Positions 16,033 to 25,648 of a stretch of 39,199 nucleotides of DNA are shown here, in pieces. The translations under genes and the position numbers were made by a program. The stretch is from an uncultured Armatimonadota bacterium (GTDB lineage Bacteria; Armatimonadota; Fimbriimonadia; Fimbriimonadales; GBS-DC), in assembly GCA_937139515.1 (NCBI GenBank), contig CAKZQI010000122.1, positions 1 through 39,199 of the forward strand, in the 5' to 3' direction. A model generated the notes under the pieces. That model searched no databases. It was not told the origin of the DNA and was given only the letters and a program-made list of their open reading frames with translations. Position 1 is the first letter of the stretch. Every line of letters starts with the position of its first letter.

Positions 16033-18225
16033 ATGGCGCAGGGTAGAAGCAGGCACTCTCAACTTCTTCGTAGATGGAGTCTGGGTTTGTGCTACATGAC
16101 CCTATGCACTCTGCTTAGGGCGCTGTGCCAAGAACCCGTTGAAATCCTGCGTTCGGGTGCGCTGGAGGTGGAGCGGGAACGCCTTGTCGGGACGCAGATC
16201 GAGGCACGCTGGCGCGAGTACCTGCTGTATGGGGAGCGTTTAGAAGGTCAGCCGAATCGGGGACTTTATCGCTTATTTGAGGGCGTGCGCCTACAAAGCG
16301 AGGCGCTCCAAGCGCAAGGAGGCTCGCTGGAGCTGAATGTGGACACTCGGCGCTGGCTCCTGCGGGAGGGGCGCGCCGAACTGCGACCCCAGTTCCTGCA
16401 GAACCGCCTGCTGGAAAGCCTGTACCTGCAAGGCGAGCAGTTAGCGGGGCAGGGCAGGCAAGTGGAAGGTACGAACCTGCAAGCCACCACCTGTAGCCTT
16501 GACCACCCTCACTTCTATTGGCACGCCGAGCAGATGAGCGCCACTCAAGGCGAGCGCGTCATACTGCGTAATGTGCGCTTGGAGATACTCGGGCGCACCG
16601 TGCTGAGCCTGCCCAGTGTGGTTGTGCCCCTGCGAGAGGGATTGGACGAATCCCCCCTGCCCGATGTTGGGTATACAGAGGAGGAAGGTTTCTACCTACG
16701 CTACGCGATTGGCTACCTGCTGGCGCGGGAGCTGGTCGGTTCAGCACGGGTTGACCTGATGCAGAGGCGCGGGGTGGGGCTGAACCTCCAACAGGAGTTC
16801 TCCGGGGGCAGTGCGCGCGCCTACTACCTGCGCGACCTACGCCAACGAACCGACAACCTCACGGGCGGGCTGAACTACCGCCAAAACTTCGGCGCGCTCC
16901 AAACCCAGTGGGAGTGGGATTACCGCCAGAACAGCTACCTGCTGTTCCCCAACAACACTGCTTCCAACCTGCGCACCAGCTGGGCATTGCCGTTGGGCAC
17001 AGGCGCGCTGAGCCTGAGCGCGGGTGAGAACCGCAACCGCACGGGCAACTTCGAGAACATCAGTCGCGCGCTCGTGGTGCAGGACACTCGACGCTTGGGC
17101 GCGCTTCAGTGGAATCTTGCGGGCGAGTACAACGAATACGAGAACCGTTCGGGGAGCTCGGTGAGTGGCAATCGCCAGTGGAATGCGCGTGCGAACCTGC
17201 GCTACGACTTGGGCACAGCGAACTTGGAACTCAACTATGTGCGCTATCTGCCTGTGGGCGAGTCGCCCACCTTGTTCGGTGGGTTGGAGAGCCTGCCCGA
17301 GCTGAGCTTGAGCGCGCCCGCCTCGTGGTGGGGTATTCGCATGCCAGAGAGCCAGTTGCGCCTGAGTGCGGGGCGTTTCGTGGAGGGGTTCCAAACTCGG
17401 CTTCAGCGCGACCGCTACGCTTTGGAGTGGCAGGGACGGCTGGGCACCTCCGCACGAGCACTCAGCCCAACGGCAGGATTCCGTTGGAACTACGGCTTCA
17501 AACAGACCTTCTACAACGACGACACCGCTCAGTATGTGCTTCAATCGGTGGCGGAGCAGACTTTTGGGCTTGGAGGGCGGTCAGCGTTTAGCCTACGGTG
17601 GAACTACCTGCGCCCCTACGGCTTCAGCCCGCTGGGTATCGACCGTGTGGGATTCTACAACCTGCTCAGTGCGGACTTGCGCTGGTTCATCGGGTCGGGG
17701 TGGAGCCTCAGCGCCCAGACGAGCTACGACCTGCGTGCCCGCGACCTCAACCGCGAGGCGTGGAGCCTGTTGAACCTCAATCTGGAGTATGAGCCGACAC
17801 CGCTCCTGCGCTGGCGCAATCAGCTCAGCTATGACCCCAATCGGCAACGGCTTTTGAGCATCCAGACCGACCTGTTTTGGCAGTTTGGCGAGTCGCAGTT
17901 GGTGTTTGCGGGGCGCTACGATGCCCAGCGTGCGAAGTGGGGGCGCATATTCGTGCGTGCCGATGCCATCAGGTGGGGGCGCACGCGCCTGTCTGTGCTG
18001 ACCCAGTATAACGGCTACCTCAATCGGTTCGAATCGCGCCAACTGCTCCTCACTTACGACCTCCACTGTGCGGAGTTGGAACTGCGCTATATTGATAACC
18101 CGTTCGGCTTTCGGCGCGACACGGGGGTGCAGGTGTTCATTCGCCTGAAGGCGCTCCCCAGTTTCTCGCGGTTCGGTTATGGGCAGCTGGGTCAGCCAGT
18201 GGGGTCAGGCGGGTTGGACTTTTAG
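16033..18225 (+). CDS. LptD/OstA-like outer-membrane beta-barrel protein (start refined to ATG 16033)
   Basis: ATTCSLDHPHFYWHAEQMSATQGERVILRNVRLEILGRTVLSLPSVVVPL matches the LptD TTC..PH..A..M pattern; long barrel-like C-terminus ending in Phe. Confidence 0.78.
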   Translation: MAQGRSRHSQLLRRWSLGLCYMTLCTLLRALCQEPVEILRSGALEVERERLVGTQIEARWREYLLYGERLEGQPNRGLYRLFEGVRLQSEALQAQGGSLELNVDTRRWLLREGRAELRPQFLQNRLLESLYLQGEQLAGQGRQVEGTNLQATTCSLDHPHFYWHAEQMSATQGERVILRNVRLEILGRTVLSLPSVVVPLREGLDESPLPDVGYTEEEGFYLRYAIGYLLARELVGSARVDLMQRRGVGLNLQQEFSGGSARAYYLRDLRQRTDNLTGGLNYRQNFGALQTQWEWDYRQNSYLLFPNNTASNLRTSWALPLGTGALSLSAGENRNRTGNFENISRALVVQDTRRLGALQWNLAGEYNEYENRSGSSVSGNRQWNARANLRYDLGTANLELNYVRYLPVGESPTLFGGLESLPELSLSAPASWWGIRMPESQLRLSAGRFVEGFQTRLQRDRYALEWQGRLGTSARALSPTAGFRWNYGFKQTFYNDDTAQYVLQSVAEQTFGLGGRSAFSLRWNYLRPYGFSPLGIDRVGFYNLLSADLRWFIGSGWSLSAQTSYDLRARDLNREAWSLLNLNLEYEPTPLLRWRNQLSYDPNRQRLLSIQTDLFWQFGESQLVFAGRYDAQRAKWGRIFVRADAIRWGRTRLSVLTQYNGYLNRFESRQLLLTYDLHCAELELRYIDNPFGFRRDTGVQVFIRLKALPSFSRFGYGQLGQPVGSGGLDF

Positions 18226-18266
18226 GTATACTGCTACCTGGGGAGACGACAAGCAGGGATGCAGGC

Positions 18267-18860
18267 ATGATGCGCGACCAACTGGTAAGGATGGAGAACG
18301 ATGTGGTGCGTGCTTTAGTGAGTGCGCTGGAGCTAGCGCACCCTCACCTGAACGGGCATAGCGAGCGTGTGGCAACCTATGCCGTCGCGATTGGATGCGA
18401 ACTGGGGCTAAGCAAGCCCAGCCTGCGCGCCCTGCGCTTAGCAGGCGCCCTGCACGACATCGGAATGCTCGGTCTGCCCAACGAACTGCTGACTCGCTCG
18501 CCACTCGCTTCGGACGATTGGGAGCAGATACGCACCCATCCTCAGCTTGGTGTGCAGTTGATACGGCGTATCCACCGCTTTCGCGACATCTTAGATTGGA
18601 TAGCGCACCATCACGAGCGTTGGGACGGCAGTGGCTATCCACAGGGGCTACGCGGGGAGCAGATTCCGCTGGGGGCGCGCGTGCTGGCGGTTGCGGAGGC
18701 GTTTGACGGGATGCGCACGCCGATGCCTTACCGACCTGCCCTGTCCGAACGAGAAGCGTTAGAGCAAATCCAAGCAGGTGCAGGCACACTGTATGACCCG
18801 CGCGTGGTGTCCGCTTTGCTCAAAGTGGGCACCGTCATCCAGCCCGTAGGACGCGAGTGA
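18267..18860 (+). CDS. HD-GYP domain protein (putative c-di-GMP phosphodiesterase)
   Basis: HLNGHSERVATYAVAIG, LAGALHDIGMLGLP, HHERWDGSGYPQGLRGEQIPLGARVLAVAEAFDGM. Confidence 0.92.
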   Translation: MMRDQLVRMENDVVRALVSALELAHPHLNGHSERVATYAVAIGCELGLSKPSLRALRLAGALHDIGMLGLPNELLTRSPLASDDWEQIRTHPQLGVQLIRRIHRFRDILDWIAHHHERWDGSGYPQGLRGEQIPLGARVLAVAEAFDGMRTPMPYRPALSEREALEQIQAGAGTLYDPRVVSALLKVGTVIQPVGRE

Positions 18861-18874
18861 GGGGCTGGTGTAGG

Positions 18875-18880
18875 TAAAAT
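18875..18880 (+). promoter_or_regulatory. -10 box TAAAAT, 7 nt before ATG of lysS (leaderless candidate)
   Basis: taGGTAAAATcttacttATG. Confidence 0.6.
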
Positions 18881-18887
18881 CTTACTT

Positions 18888-20390
18888 ATGCAGGAACCGA
18901 CGCACCACCGATTGGAAGAGGAAAATCAGCTCGTTCAAATCCGACTTCAAAAGCTCCAGCAACTCCGCGAACTGGGCTTAGACCCCTTCGCGATTGAACG
19001 CTACGAGACGACCCACACGCTCGATGCCGTACAAGAGCAGTTTGAGGCGTTGGAAAATCAGACCGTCTCGGTGGCGGGGCGGATTGTGGCAATCCGCAAG
19101 ATGGGTAAGGCGACCTTCGCGCACCTGATGGACACCACCGGCAAACTCCAAATCTATCTCAAAGCAGACGAGATGGGCGAGCGCTACGACCTGATAGACC
19201 TGTGGGATTTGGGGGACTATCTTGGGGTGAAGGGCTTTGTGTTCCGCACACGCACGGGCGAGATTACTGTCCATGTGCAAGAGTTCACTTTGCTGGCGAA
19301 GGCGGTGCGCCCCGTGCCGTTCCCGAAAGAGAAGGGCGACCAGCGCTGGTACGAACTGCACGATGTGGAACAGCGCTATCGCCAACGCTACTTGGATTTG
19401 CTCCTGAACCCCGACTCACGCCAACGCCTGCTGGCGCGCTGTCGGATTGTCTCGGAGATGCGACGGTTTCTGGATGCAGAGGGCTTTATTGAAGTGGAGA
19501 CGCCCGTGCTTCAGCCGATGGCGGGCGGGGCGGCGGCGCGCCCCTTCGTGACCTACCACAACGCTTTAGACCGCGAGTTCCAGCTGCGGATTGCGCTGGA
19601 GCTCTACCTCAAAAGGCTCCTGATTGGCGGGATTGATAAGGTGTACGAAATCGGGCGCGTGTTCCGAAACGAGGGCATCTCCACACGCCACAACCCCGAG
19701 TTCACGATGATGGAGCTTTACCAAGCCTACGCCAACTTGGAAGATATTATGGACTTGGTGGAGCGCATGTTCCGCACAATTGCCGAGCGGGTGTTCGGGC
19801 GCACGACCTTCGAACTGCACGGTGTACAGATTGACCTTGCCAAGCCGTGGGAGCGCATTCGGTTGATGGATGCTATCCAACAACACACGGGACTCACCGA
19901 AGCCGATTTTGAGACGCTGGAGCGCGCAGTGCTCTCGGCAGAGAAGGTAGGCATCCATGTGGAGCGCAAGGACACCATCGGGGGCATCATCGAGAAGGTG
20001 CTGGAGAAGTGCGTGGCGGAGCACCTGCAACAGCCGACCTTCATCTACGGCTTCCCGATAGACACCTCGCCCCTCGCCAAGCGCGAGCCGAACAACCCGC
20101 GCTTCACCCGACGCTTTGAGGGCTATCTCTTCGGCAAGGAGGTGGCGAACGCCTTCTCCGAGCTGAACGACCCGCTGGAACAGCGCGACCGTTTCGAGCA
20201 ACAGTACGCCCTGCGCCAAGCGGGCGATGAGGAGGCGCACCCCTACGACGAGGACTTCTTGATTGCGATGGAACACGGGATGCCCCCAGCAGGGGGGTTG
20301 GGCGTTGGCATCGACCGCATGGCGATGCTCCTCACGGGTGCGGAGAGCATCCGCGATGTGATTTTCTTCCCCCAGATGCGGGAGGGCTGA
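18888..20390 (+). CDS. lysS: Lysyl-tRNA synthetase, class II
   Basis: YRQRYLDLLLNPDSRQRL, RIALELYLKRLLIGGIDKVYEIGRVFRNEGISTRHNPEFTMMELYQAYA, GLGVGIDRMAMLLTGAESIRDVIFFPQMR. Confidence 0.97.
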   Translation: MQEPTHHRLEEENQLVQIRLQKLQQLRELGLDPFAIERYETTHTLDAVQEQFEALENQTVSVAGRIVAIRKMGKATFAHLMDTTGKLQIYLKADEMGERYDLIDLWDLGDYLGVKGFVFRTRTGEITVHVQEFTLLAKAVRPVPFPKEKGDQRWYELHDVEQRYRQRYLDLLLNPDSRQRLLARCRIVSEMRRFLDAEGFIEVETPVLQPMAGGAAARPFVTYHNALDREFQLRIALELYLKRLLIGGIDKVYEIGRVFRNEGISTRHNPEFTMMELYQAYANLEDIMDLVERMFRTIAERVFGRTTFELHGVQIDLAKPWERIRLMDAIQQHTGLTEADFETLERAVLSAEKVGIHVERKDTIGGIIEKVLEKCVAEHLQQPTFIYGFPIDTSPLAKREPNNPRFTRRFEGYLFGKEVANAFSELNDPLEQRDRFEQQYALRQAGDEEAHPYDEDFLIAMEHGMPPAGGLGVGIDRMAMLLTGAESIRDVIFFPQMREG

Positions 20391-21151
20391 TGTACGGTGC
20401 GACGCTGGGCGTGATTGGCGATTGGCTGGGCGCGCTTGAACTGCCCCACACGGTGCTTCAGCCTCAGGGCACCGACGCGCACGAGGTAGCGCTGAATGTG
20501 CGCATGGTGCATCAGGCGCGCCGATGCCGACGGATTGTGGCGGTGGGCGGTGGGTTAGAGGGCTATCTGAGCGCACTCCACCGCGCTTTGGGTAAGCACC
20601 ACCCCCCGATTATGGAGCTCACCCGCCACCTTGTGCCCACGCCCGACAACCTGCACATCTGGCTCGACCTGAACTGGGCATACGCCAGCTGCGAGTGGCT
20701 TATGCGATGGGCAGGAGACGATGGGATGCTCACTTCCGCTGTGCGTCAGGCGTGGCGTCGCACCCAACTGCGCTTTCGGCAGGTGCGCCAAGCGATGGAA
20801 CGGGTGCGCCCGCTGGTACGGGGCAAAGCCTACATCGCCGTCCATGACGCCTATCGCCCGCTCACACGCCAGCTGGGGATGCGTTCGTTGGGGAGCCTGA
20901 TGCCCCACGAGGAGCACCCGCCAAGCCTTCAGAGCCTGAGGGCGATGGTGGAGCGTGGGCGTCGTGAGCGCGTGGCGTTCGTGCTGAGCCGAGAGGAGGG
21001 CGGGGTCGGGGCGACCGTTGCACGCCTGCTGAAGGTGCCTCTGCTGTTAGCCGACACGCTGGAACACCGCGACCCCCAGCGCGACTATTTCCAGCGCTAC
21101 TTAGACCTGTTGGCGACGCTGGAGGCGGGGAGCCGTCTCACAGAGCCGTAA
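20390..21151 (+). CDS. ZnuA-like metal-binding protein without signal peptide
   Basis: TDAHEVALNVRMVHQARRCRRIVAVGGGLEGYL, NLHIWLDLNWAYASCEWL, YIAVHDAYRPLTRQLGM, HPPSLQSLRAMVERGRRERVAFVLSRE; starts overlapping the lysS stop. Confidence 0.6.
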   Translation: MYGATLGVIGDWLGALELPHTVLQPQGTDAHEVALNVRMVHQARRCRRIVAVGGGLEGYLSALHRALGKHHPPIMELTRHLVPTPDNLHIWLDLNWAYASCEWLMRWAGDDGMLTSAVRQAWRRTQLRFRQVRQAMERVRPLVRGKAYIAVHDAYRPLTRQLGMRSLGSLMPHEEHPPSLQSLRAMVERGRRERVAFVLSREEGGVGATVARLLKVPLLLADTLEHRDPQRDYFQRYLDLLATLEAGSRLTEP

Positions 21152-21299
21152 ATCTCACCTACCCATACCTTACGCAGGCGTCTCGCCTGCTCCTTCGCCA
21201 AAGTGTGAGGGGCACGATGCCTAAGCCACAAAAGTCCTCTTGGGCAAGATGCCCAAGCCACAGACGCCCGCGATCCCAGCATTTTTCAAGCAATCGCTG

Positions 21300-22616
21300 C
21301 TAGGAAGGCTTGCTGTACAGAATGACACTCTCTCCCCTAATCGCTCGGTTCCTCGCTCCCAGCAGGGGATTGAAGATAATCCCATCGTAGATAAATCCCG
21401 CCTCTTCACAGAACTCTTTGGTTTTGAGCGTCGTAGGGATTTTCTTGCCATTAACCGTGCTGTCACCCACGATGATAGCCAGCTTACCCCCTGACCTTAA
21501 CGCCCAGTAAATGAGCTGAATCGACTTCCGCAAATCCTCGTAGTACATCACGACCTTGCGGGGGAGACCGTTCATAGAGGCGACTCCGCTGTTGTCGCCC
21601 TTCATTCCGAGATAGTTCGACTCGATAGTGGGCATCTCAATACCCAGATATTCGTAGGCAATCCGATCCTTGCCCACATAGTCTATCGAGAAGTAGTAGG
21701 GTGGACTGGTGATACAGGCGTCAAACTTGCCTGCAAACTCCGAATGCTCGTCTAACTTCAGCGCATCTCCTTGAAATATCTGGGCTGGCTTGAAAACCAG
21801 TTGATGCCTCTCGCGCACCTCTATGGTCTTCTCAAGGCAAGTTGCGATGTAGCGGAACTTCTCGATAAAGAGTCCCTCTTCGCCCTTGCGCGAGTAGCGT
21901 GAGGTGCGTTCGAAGGCGTCAGCCGTGTCGAAGTAGAGCAGGAGCATCAGTTTGTGCAAGATGGGGTCGGGGTATTCCCATTTGCCAGCGCGAATGGCGT
22001 GCAGAATCTCGAGTAGGTCTGCTCGTGTGAGTTGCAATTGACTGACAGGAGCGAAGAGGAGCTCGTTTTTGAGGGTGGCAATCATCGTGCCAATGGGAGT
22101 GATGTCGATGCCAACGCTTTGAATCCCCATCAGAGACGCCTCGTGGGTCGTGGTTCCCGAACCGTTGAAGGGGTCTAAGATGAGAGCGTCTCCTTGCAGT
22201 TGAAAGGCATTGATGAGGGTGCGCACGATGCGCGGATAGAACTTGCCCTTGTAGGGATACAGGTTGTGGAAGGCATAGGCGTTGGTGTCGTCAAAAGCGT
22301 CCACCCAGTCAGAGTAGAGGGTGGGAACGCCCTTGACTTTCTCCAGATGAGCCACACGGTTGCGCAGGCATGCCTCGTCACCCTCGAACTGTACCGAACG
22401 GTCTACTGGGTCGATGGTGTAGCGTTCGGTCAGCCCCCTCAACTCGAGGTCAAGGAACGCCGCATCGGCAAGGGTCTGCATCCAGAAGCCGAAGGTAGTT
22501 TCGCCCTTCGGGGCTATCAGCTCGGCGAACTGAGAGGCGTATGAGTCCATCAACGCTTCATACGAGGAGTATTCCCCGTTCTCGAACATCTCTAACTGCT
22601 CACGCGTGCCTTCCAC
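21300..22616 (-). CDS. DNA methyltransferase (N4/N6 amino-methyltransferase type), GTG start
   Basis: YPYKGKFYPRIVRTLI, motif I LDPFNGSGTTTHEASLMGIQSVGIDI, motif IV CITSPPYYFSIDY. Confidence 0.85.
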   Translation of the reverse strand: MEGTREQLEMFENGEYSSYEALMDSYASQFAELIAPKGETTFGFWMQTLADAAFLDLELRGLTERYTIDPVDRSVQFEGDEACLRNRVAHLEKVKGVPTLYSDWVDAFDDTNAYAFHNLYPYKGKFYPRIVRTLINAFQLQGDALILDPFNGSGTTTHEASLMGIQSVGIDITPIGTMIATLKNELLFAPVSQLQLTRADLLEILHAIRAGKWEYPDPILHKLMLLLYFDTADAFERTSRYSRKGEEGLFIEKFRYIATCLEKTIEVRERHQLVFKPAQIFQGDALKLDEHSEFAGKFDACITSPPYYFSIDYVGKDRIAYEYLGIEMPTIESNYLGMKGDNSGVASMNGLPRKVVMYYEDLRKSIQLIYWALRSGGKLAIIVGDSTVNGKKIPTTLKTKEFCEEAGFIYDGIIFNPLLGARNRAIRGESVILYSKPS

Positions 22617-22646
22617 TGGCTCTCCCTCCTTGTTGGAAGTATACCC

Positions 22647-24338
22647 CTATTCGTCCTCCACCCGCTCCATCCGTTCAGGGGCGGACACACCGAGCAGGCT
22701 CAGCGTGCGCGTCAGCACCTGACGGGTCGCACGGGTCAACAGCAGGCGCGCCGATTGAAGCGTCGGCTCGGAACCCAGCACCCGACACTCGGTGTAGAAG
22801 CCGTGAAAGGCGCGCGCCACATCCAGCGCGTAGGCGGTGAGGCGGTGGGGCGCATAGTGCTTGGCGCACAGAGCGACCTCCTCTGGGAAGTCCGCCAGCC
22901 GTTTGATGAGTGCCACCTCCTCAGGGTGGGTCAGCACCGTGAGGTCGGTCTCCAGCGTGGGCATCGGCACACCGCGCTCCTGCGCGGTGCGCTCAATACT
23001 GCAGATGCGTGCGTGGGCATACTGCACATAGAACACAGGGTTCTTCTCGGACTGCTCCTTCGCCAGCTCCAGGTCGATATCTAAGGTGCTATCGTGGGAG
23101 CGCAGGAGGTAGAAGAAGCGCAGGGCGTCGGTGCCGATTTCGTCGATCACCTCACGCAGGGTAATCAGGTTGCCCGCACGCTTGGACATTCGCACGAGCT
23201 CCGTGCCCCGATAAAGGTTCACCAGCTGGTAAATGAGTATCACGAGCCGATTGGGGTCATAGCCTAGTGCCGACATCGCCGCTTTCATCCGCGCTACATA
23301 GCCGTGATGGTCGGCGCCCCAGAGGTCAGTCAGCAGGTCGTAGCCCCGTTCGAACTTGTCGCGGTGGTAGGCGACATCGGCGGCGAGGTAGGTGGGCATG
23401 CCGTTGGCGCGCACCAGCACGCGGTCTTTCTCATCGCCAAACGCTGAGGAGCGCAACCAGAGCGCACCTTCAGACTCATACGCATACCCCCGCTGGCGCA
23501 GGTGGTCTAAGGTCGCCTGAACCGCGCCTGCGTCGTATAGGCTCTGCTCGGAGTACCAGCGGTCGAAAACAATCCCGAAGTCGCGCAGGTCGCGCTCTTG
23601 CTCGGCGAGCATCAGGCTCTTGGCAATCTGTTCAAACTGGCGCACGATAGTTTCGGGTTCGCCCTGTGCGAGGGTGTCGCCGTGCGTTTGGCGGATGGTC
23701 TGGGCAATCTCCTTCACATACTCGCCGAAGTAGCCGTCTTCGGGCATCTCGGCAGGCTCGCCCAGCAGTTGGCGGTAGCGCGCCAACACCGAGAGGGCGA
23801 AGTTGCGGATTTGGGTGGAGTTCTCGCCGTCGTTGATGTAGAACTCGCGCTCCACCTGATAGCCGTTTGCCTGCATAATGCGGGCAAGGGTGTCGCCCAC
23901 GGCGGCGTTGCGTCCGTGTCCTAGCGAGAGCGGTCCGGTGGGGTTGGCGCTGACGAACTCAATCAGCACGCGCTGACCCGTGCCGAGTTGGGTGTTGCCG
24001 TACTGTTTGCCCTGTTGCAGAATGGTACGCACGATGGCGCCTGCCCAGCCCGCCTTCAGGAAGAAGTTGAGGAAACCCGCCCCAGCGACCTCTACTCGAT
24101 CTACCCATTCGGCACACGCTTCGGGCAGGTGTTGGCGCACGATGTCGGCGACCTCGCGCGGGTTGCGACGCGCCTGCTTCGCCAAGAGCATCGCCACATT
24201 GCTGGCATAGTCGCCGTGTTCGGCGTGGCGGGGTGGCTCGACTTCAAAATCGGGCACTGTCTCAAACGAAAGCGCGCCCTCTGCCTGTGCCGTGCGGAGG
24301 GCGGTCGTTATCCAGTCGGCTATCTGTTGGCGAATCAC
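22647..24338 (-). CDS. argS: Arginyl-tRNA synthetase (GTG start)
   Basis: EFVSANPTGPLSLGHGRNAAVGDTLARI, NDGENSTQIRNFALSV, LWGADHHGYVARMKAAM, MSKRAGNLITLREV. Confidence 0.96.
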   Translation of the reverse strand: MIRQQIADWITTALRTAQAEGALSFETVPDFEVEPPRHAEHGDYASNVAMLLAKQARRNPREVADIVRQHLPEACAEWVDRVEVAGAGFLNFFLKAGWAGAIVRTILQQGKQYGNTQLGTGQRVLIEFVSANPTGPLSLGHGRNAAVGDTLARIMQANGYQVEREFYINDGENSTQIRNFALSVLARYRQLLGEPAEMPEDGYFGEYVKEIAQTIRQTHGDTLAQGEPETIVRQFEQIAKSLMLAEQERDLRDFGIVFDRWYSEQSLYDAGAVQATLDHLRQRGYAYESEGALWLRSSAFGDEKDRVLVRANGMPTYLAADVAYHRDKFERGYDLLTDLWGADHHGYVARMKAAMSALGYDPNRLVILIYQLVNLYRGTELVRMSKRAGNLITLREVIDEIGTDALRFFYLLRSHDSTLDIDLELAKEQSEKNPVFYVQYAHARICSIERTAQERGVPMPTLETDLTVLTHPEEVALIKRLADFPEEVALCAKHYAPHRLTAYALDVARAFHGFYTECRVLGSEPTLQSARLLLTRATRQVLTRTLSLLGVSAPERMERVEDE

Positions 24339-24344
24339 GGTTTG

Positions 24345-24350
24345 ATTATA
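24345..24350 (-). promoter_or_regulatory. -10 box TATAAT, 6 nt before GTG of argS (leaderless candidate)
   Basis: minus strand: gcGGTATAATcaaaccGTG. Confidence 0.62.
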
Positions 24351-24420
24351 CCGCTTGAAATGGGGGCATCAGAGACTCCAGAAATCCTTGCAAAATGCCG
24401 ATAAATCTACGGGGATTGCT

Positions 24421-25599
24421 ATGCAGGTCAAAACCTATGTCGCACCGACGAAGTTAGAGGCGTTGCTCAAAATTCGGGAAGAGCTGGGCGCCGATGCGGT
24501 CATCTTAGGCGAGCGCATCGTCCGAAAGGGCAAACTGTTCTCCAAAAAGCCGATGGTGGAAATCCAAGTCGGCATTCGGGGGACTGAGACTCCTCCTGAG
24601 CCGAAGCCGAGTTCCGAGACGAACGGCAAAGTGGAGCCGAAAGGGATGGACGCCGTGGACCCCATGCAGACCCGCCTGCGTAAGCTGGAGCGCGATATCC
24701 AAGAGTTGCGTTCGCTGGTGCAGATGCTCTGTGAACAACAGGGCGCGCCAGCCAGTTCGCCACCCGCCGAAACGGAGCGCATTATCACCATACCGATGGA
24801 CGAGCATCCCCTGCTACGCCCCTTGATGAGTACAGGCGTGGAACCCGATGTGGCGCGCGAGCTACTGCGCCGTGTGCCGCGCATCCCCCAAAACGCTGCG
24901 GTCGGCGCGCTCAAGCAGAGCCTCCTCTCCAAAATTCCCATCGGGGGCGTCCTGCCTCGCGAGAGCCGACTCCGCCAAGTGGTGGCACTGATTGGACCGA
25001 CGGGAGTCGGAAAGACCACCACGATTGCCAAACTCGCCGCGATCCACGCGCTGGACCACAACCGACGGGTGGCGCTTCTGTCGCTGGACACTTACCGCAT
25101 TGGCGCCATCCAGCAACTGCGCAGTTATGCCGAGATTATGCAACTGCCCCTGCATGTCGCCACCAATGCCGACGAGGTGAGCGAGGGGCTGGAACTGTTC
25201 AAGGGCTACGATTTGGTGCTGATTGACACAATCGGGCGCGGTCAGCGCGACGAGTCGCATCTGCAGGAGATGTACCACGCGCTGCTGCCCGCCCAGCCGA
25301 TGGTCTACTTAGTGCTGAGCGCAACCGCCGACACCGCCGTGTTGGAAGAGGCGGTGCAGAAGTTCGGGATGTTCGCCCCTGAGGCGATGATACTGACGAA
25401 GACGGACGAGGCGGTGCGGTTTGGCAACTGCATCAATCTGTGCGTGCGCAACCCCATCCCGCTGGCATACTTTACTACGGGACAGCGTGTGCCCGAAGAC
25501 ATCTGCAACGCCGACGCGCAGTGGCTCGCCTGCCAAGTAATGCGAGGCATCTCCGAATGCCAAGTGCGCCCCGAGCGCCAAGACCTCATAGGTGCGTAG
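24421..25599 (+). CDS. flhF: Flagellar biosynthesis GTPase FlhF-like (SRP GTPase family)
   Basis: N-terminus MQVKTYVAPTKLEALLKIREELGADAVIL; IGPTGVGKTTTIAKLAA, LLSLDTYRIGAIQQLRSYAEIMQLPL, VLIDTIGRGQRDE, LTKTDE. Confidence 0.92.
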   Translation: MQVKTYVAPTKLEALLKIREELGADAVILGERIVRKGKLFSKKPMVEIQVGIRGTETPPEPKPSSETNGKVEPKGMDAVDPMQTRLRKLERDIQELRSLVQMLCEQQGAPASSPPAETERIITIPMDEHPLLRPLMSTGVEPDVARELLRRVPRIPQNAAVGALKQSLLSKIPIGGVLPRESRLRQVVALIGPTGVGKTTTIAKLAAIHALDHNRRVALLSLDTYRIGAIQQLRSYAEIMQLPLHVATNADEVSEGLELFKGYDLVLIDTIGRGQRDESHLQEMYHALLPAQPMVYLVLSATADTAVLEEAVQKFGMFAPEAMILTKTDEAVRFGNCINLCVRNPIPLAYFTTGQRVPEDICNADAQWLACQVMRGISECQVRPERQDLIGA

Positions 25600-25648
25600 A
25601 CCCGCCTCAAGAGCGCGCAGAGGTATAATCCCGTCAGGTGCAACCCCG

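Noticed and set aside
18020-18040. GGTTCGAATC tRNA-like motif
   Set aside because: Lies inside the LptD-like coding sequence with no tRNA cloverleaf
19566-20576. 336-aa antisense ORF opposite lysS
   Set aside because: Shadow ORF from GC-rich codon bias; low-complexity, no recognisable motifs, and lysS on the other strand is unambiguous
25624-25648. Leaderless candidate for the Uma2 gene
   Set aside because: GGTATAAT is present but 19 nt from ATG, leaving room for a short leader; not counted in the leaderless set
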